From Phycisphaerales bacterium UBA5793 (GTDB lineage Bacteria; Planctomycetota; Phycisphaerae; Phycisphaerales; UBA5793), in NCBI GenBank assembly GCA_002418285.1, contig DIDT01000037.1, positions 1 to 64,000 of the forward strand: 64,000 nucleotides of DNA, read 5' to 3'. The first letter of the stretch is position 1; every line of letters starts with the position of its first letter. A program made the position numbers and the translations under genes. The notes beneath the pieces are model-generated. The model made no database searches. It had not been told where the DNA came from and saw only the letters and a program-made list of their open reading frames with translations. Below, piece after piece: positions 63,101-64,000 of the stretch.

Positions 63101-64000
63101 CCGGCACATCCGTGCGCCCCGTCTTGAGCGATGCTGCATCCACGCCCAGTGTCGCATCGAGCTTTCCCGTGGCGAGATCAAGTGAACCATCGCCGGTCGG
63201 CAATTGAACTGACAAGGTCTGGATGTGCAGGTTCGCCGTAGCCTTCTGCGTGAGTGATATCCCGGCCAGCGCGTCGACACCCACGACCCTCTCGAGCGTT
63301 TCTTGAGTGGCCGTCACGCTCACCGTTCCGGCCGTGACGTTCAGCCGGCGCTGCGCATCGACCGTGGCGGCGATTTCAGCGTTGGCGCGGGGCGAGCTGG
63401 CGGTCAGCTTTGCCTCACCGCCGCCCATCCCACCAGTGGCGCTGATCGTCAGGTTGACCGAATCGCCAAGGACAGCGCTGAGCCGCCCGCGTTCGCCGAT
63501 CATCTGTTCAAGGATTGGCACCGGCAGGTTTTCGCCCTTCACCTCGGCGGCCAGGCGGGTCTGATCAATCTGCAGGGCGCCGTCCGCAGCTGCGAAATCC
63601 GAAATCGAGGCATCGACCTGGAACGAGCCCTTCGTCGAGCCAACCTCTGTGGCCCCGCCCAACTTGAGCGTCACGGGCGAGCGCCCGTCAATCGCGAACT
63701 TCCCCTGCACATCACGTACCGCCATGGTCGGCTGCGAAGAACCGGGCAGTGGCACGTACTTGACGTTCAAATCCTTGAGTTCAAGCGCCGCCTTGACGCC
63801 ATCGGGAATGATGACTTCGCTGAGATCTTCAGCCTTGCCGGCAGGGGTGGACTTGGCGCCGCCGCCCTTTGTCTCATTCTTCGTCGGCGATTCGTACACC
63901 GTAACATCGCCCGAGAGCACCACAGTGCCGAAGTCGCGCGAGCCTTGCGCCCACGCCCAGAGCGATCCCTTGAACGCAGCCGAAACGTCGGCGACTTCCC
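60120..64000 (-). CDS. Large AsmA-like protein, 5' end beyond the window
   Basis: The frame stays open to base 64000, so the true start is outside; at least 1,290 residues. Mostly beta-rich repeats of a few tens of residues with many Thr, Ala and Asp (for example KLGGATEVGSTKGSFQVDAS), few Cys, and a C-terminal block RKLDLLASVPLIGWKSVFAD followed by VPFYLVVRGPIDKPEIKPDP. That ending is typical of AsmA/TamB-type proteins, which form long hydrophobic grooves moving phospholipids between membranes. The N-terminal membrane anchor cannot be seen. Convergent with the Nif3 gene, 13 bp apart. Confidence 0.75.
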   Translation of the reverse strand, partial: EVADVSAAFKGSLWAWAQGSRDFGTVVLSGDVTVYESPTKNETKGGGAKSTPAGKAEDLSEVIIPDGVKAALELKDLNVKYVPLPGSSQPTMAVRDVQGKFAIDGRSPVTLKLGGATEVGSTKGSFQVDASISDFAAADGALQIDQTRLAAEVKGENLPVPILEQMIGERGRLSAVLGDSVNLTISATGGMGGGEAKLTASSPRANAEIAATVDAQRRLNVTAGTVSVTATQETLERVVGVDALAGISLTQKATANLHIQTLSVQLPTGDGSLDLATGKLDATLGVDAASLKTGRTDVPAADVRNFGVHITSDDPTREITLMSTAELTSYLTEPGRQVSAPVSAQITLLRAFKSDGAWSSETLGLAGMLRTQSVPTSLIDSVSGAGGWVVDAVGPMLTRVELSAGSSPADANATWLIMSSDSAQGSVNANLRLADGRIESIKDQPIEATLTVSPALRDRLATMVAESAPEVRLEEGGQATVRITSLKAMLPTEADSEAWRSAAAQGSVVLLNARGTYTAVPAEGETPTAAKRYDVDSLAIDFRTDSLSQKVGADIKAAIKQDGVALNVNGTGEVANALDAATRTVSFETADMPVPLEVVNAWAGEQARVVTETLGGPIRLTLNAIQFPAGLSANATMRGERSDLQLTYALQNEQPLFELRGTQRATPALVAALLGPEPVAALAEPADLTFVLSMPSKAAAGAAFNVWPLKLDASTPRAVVTGISGVPGSLTTVNVKLNGDWAAGLNGVGKYALTGQVSDGKNAIASINSDLRYTIGGDWTKSRGRVSATDINVSAIENTLALEPGLLTAWLGGKGGLEVGSVVNDQGELTDDLLVSAKFDQASAHVAGRLQDDRLVVNTPGTLAAHVDRARLGKFLNEWTGAAVSAAPGTQWAATEDSELSATVRSISLPLAALSGGAYDPRQLAVDADVVVPRIALRQGTTNFSLADTLLKLGGKSLAEGITAQLKSTTSTGTSATPGGIDLTGSVKSATSNPDDRRHSANGTLKGVPVAIVDAFAQLDGKLVAALGPSMDMSVNVVDAYANGGSLTASIITPTGTLNVPKADLRDNTLVIESANPLAASLEVTPEMSTTLLSNVNPLLYDVQKKAGPIAFNASKLVLPLDGDISKLGGQFTLDLGQLYVPTQGILGEFLGQLKPKTDKTQVDRVETLIPPITGRINKGVLEYDKFVMQSQSFEITTNGKVDLVNRKLDLLASVPLIGWKSVFADMTKIAPPLLTDIPLNVPFYLVVRGPIDKPEIKPDPKGAQRVANEFFKNFGGNLIDNALDNIFKPKK

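Noticed and set aside
1..64000. tRNA genes, CRISPR arrays or insertion sequences
   Set aside because: A look for TΨC-type GGTTCRANYCC arms, regularly spaced short direct repeats and transposase motifs gave only chance matches inside protein genes.

Overview
This window is a GC-rich, densely coded stretch of a Gram-negative (diderm) bacterial chromosome. The best fit is a planctomycete, probably of the Phycisphaerae type. That placement is inference. It rests on the fused LpxC-FabZ protein, several membrane proteins carrying a CxxCGYDL...CPECG zinc ribbon, many GTG starts, a type III glutamine synthetase, and a very large secretin in a type II secretion/type IV pilus-like operon. I see no tRNA, rRNA, CRISPR array, insertion sequence or phage gene.

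Layout. 0.2-3 kb (minus): a small zinc-ribbon membrane protein and glutamine synthetase III (glnN), followed by a 552-bp leader region containing a terminator-like hairpin. 3.6-5.2 kb (plus): an unknown protein, a YuiH-like molybdopterin oxidoreductase and MoaC. 5.3-14 kb (plus): an amidohydrolase-fold protein without its metal ligands, a lipoprotein, and an outer-membrane biogenesis block (BamA, Skp/OmpH, LpxD, LpxC-FabZ, LpxA). 14-18.3 kb (minus): two paralogous exported ClpP/crotonase-fold (NfeD/SppA-like) proteins, one of which has lost its catalytic motifs, then a CCA-adding-type nucleotidyltransferase.

18.3-39.4 kb (minus) is the centrepiece. A tightly overlapping operon encodes GspF, the pseudopilins GspG, H, I, J and K, a PilM-PilN fusion, a PilO-PilP/GspC fusion, a 3,575-residue secretin and a small lipoprotein. 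A HEAT-like/zinc-ribbon membrane protein follows. The secretin has an ordinary N0 domain and an ordinary C-terminal secretin core, but about 37 tandem N1-type (NolW) domains lie between them, where classical secretins have two or three. No GspE ATPase and no prepilin peptidase are encoded in the window.

39.5-50 kb: a double-domain pterin synthase, a large vWA protein, an ABC-F ATPase, an orphan NuoI, an exported Asp/Arg-rich protein, a phosphodiesterase, a DASS transporter and an acylphosphatase. 50.3-60.1 kb (plus): a GbsR/MarR-type regulator with an upstream palindrome, an unknown protein, dnaA (with a 445-bp upstream region that may be regulatory or part of an origin), a HEAT-like exported protein, a DegT aminotransferase, a HAD hydrolase, a zinc-ribbon membrane protein, a polytopic glycosyltransferase and a Nif3 protein. 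The right edge holds the 3' part of a large AsmA-like gene that runs out of the window.

Common theme: much of the window serves the cell envelope, namely lipid A, outer-membrane protein assembly, AsmA-type lipid handling and trans-periplasmic secretion. The giant secretin could be an adaptation to the unusually wide planctomycete periplasm; that is a hypothesis, not something the sequence proves.
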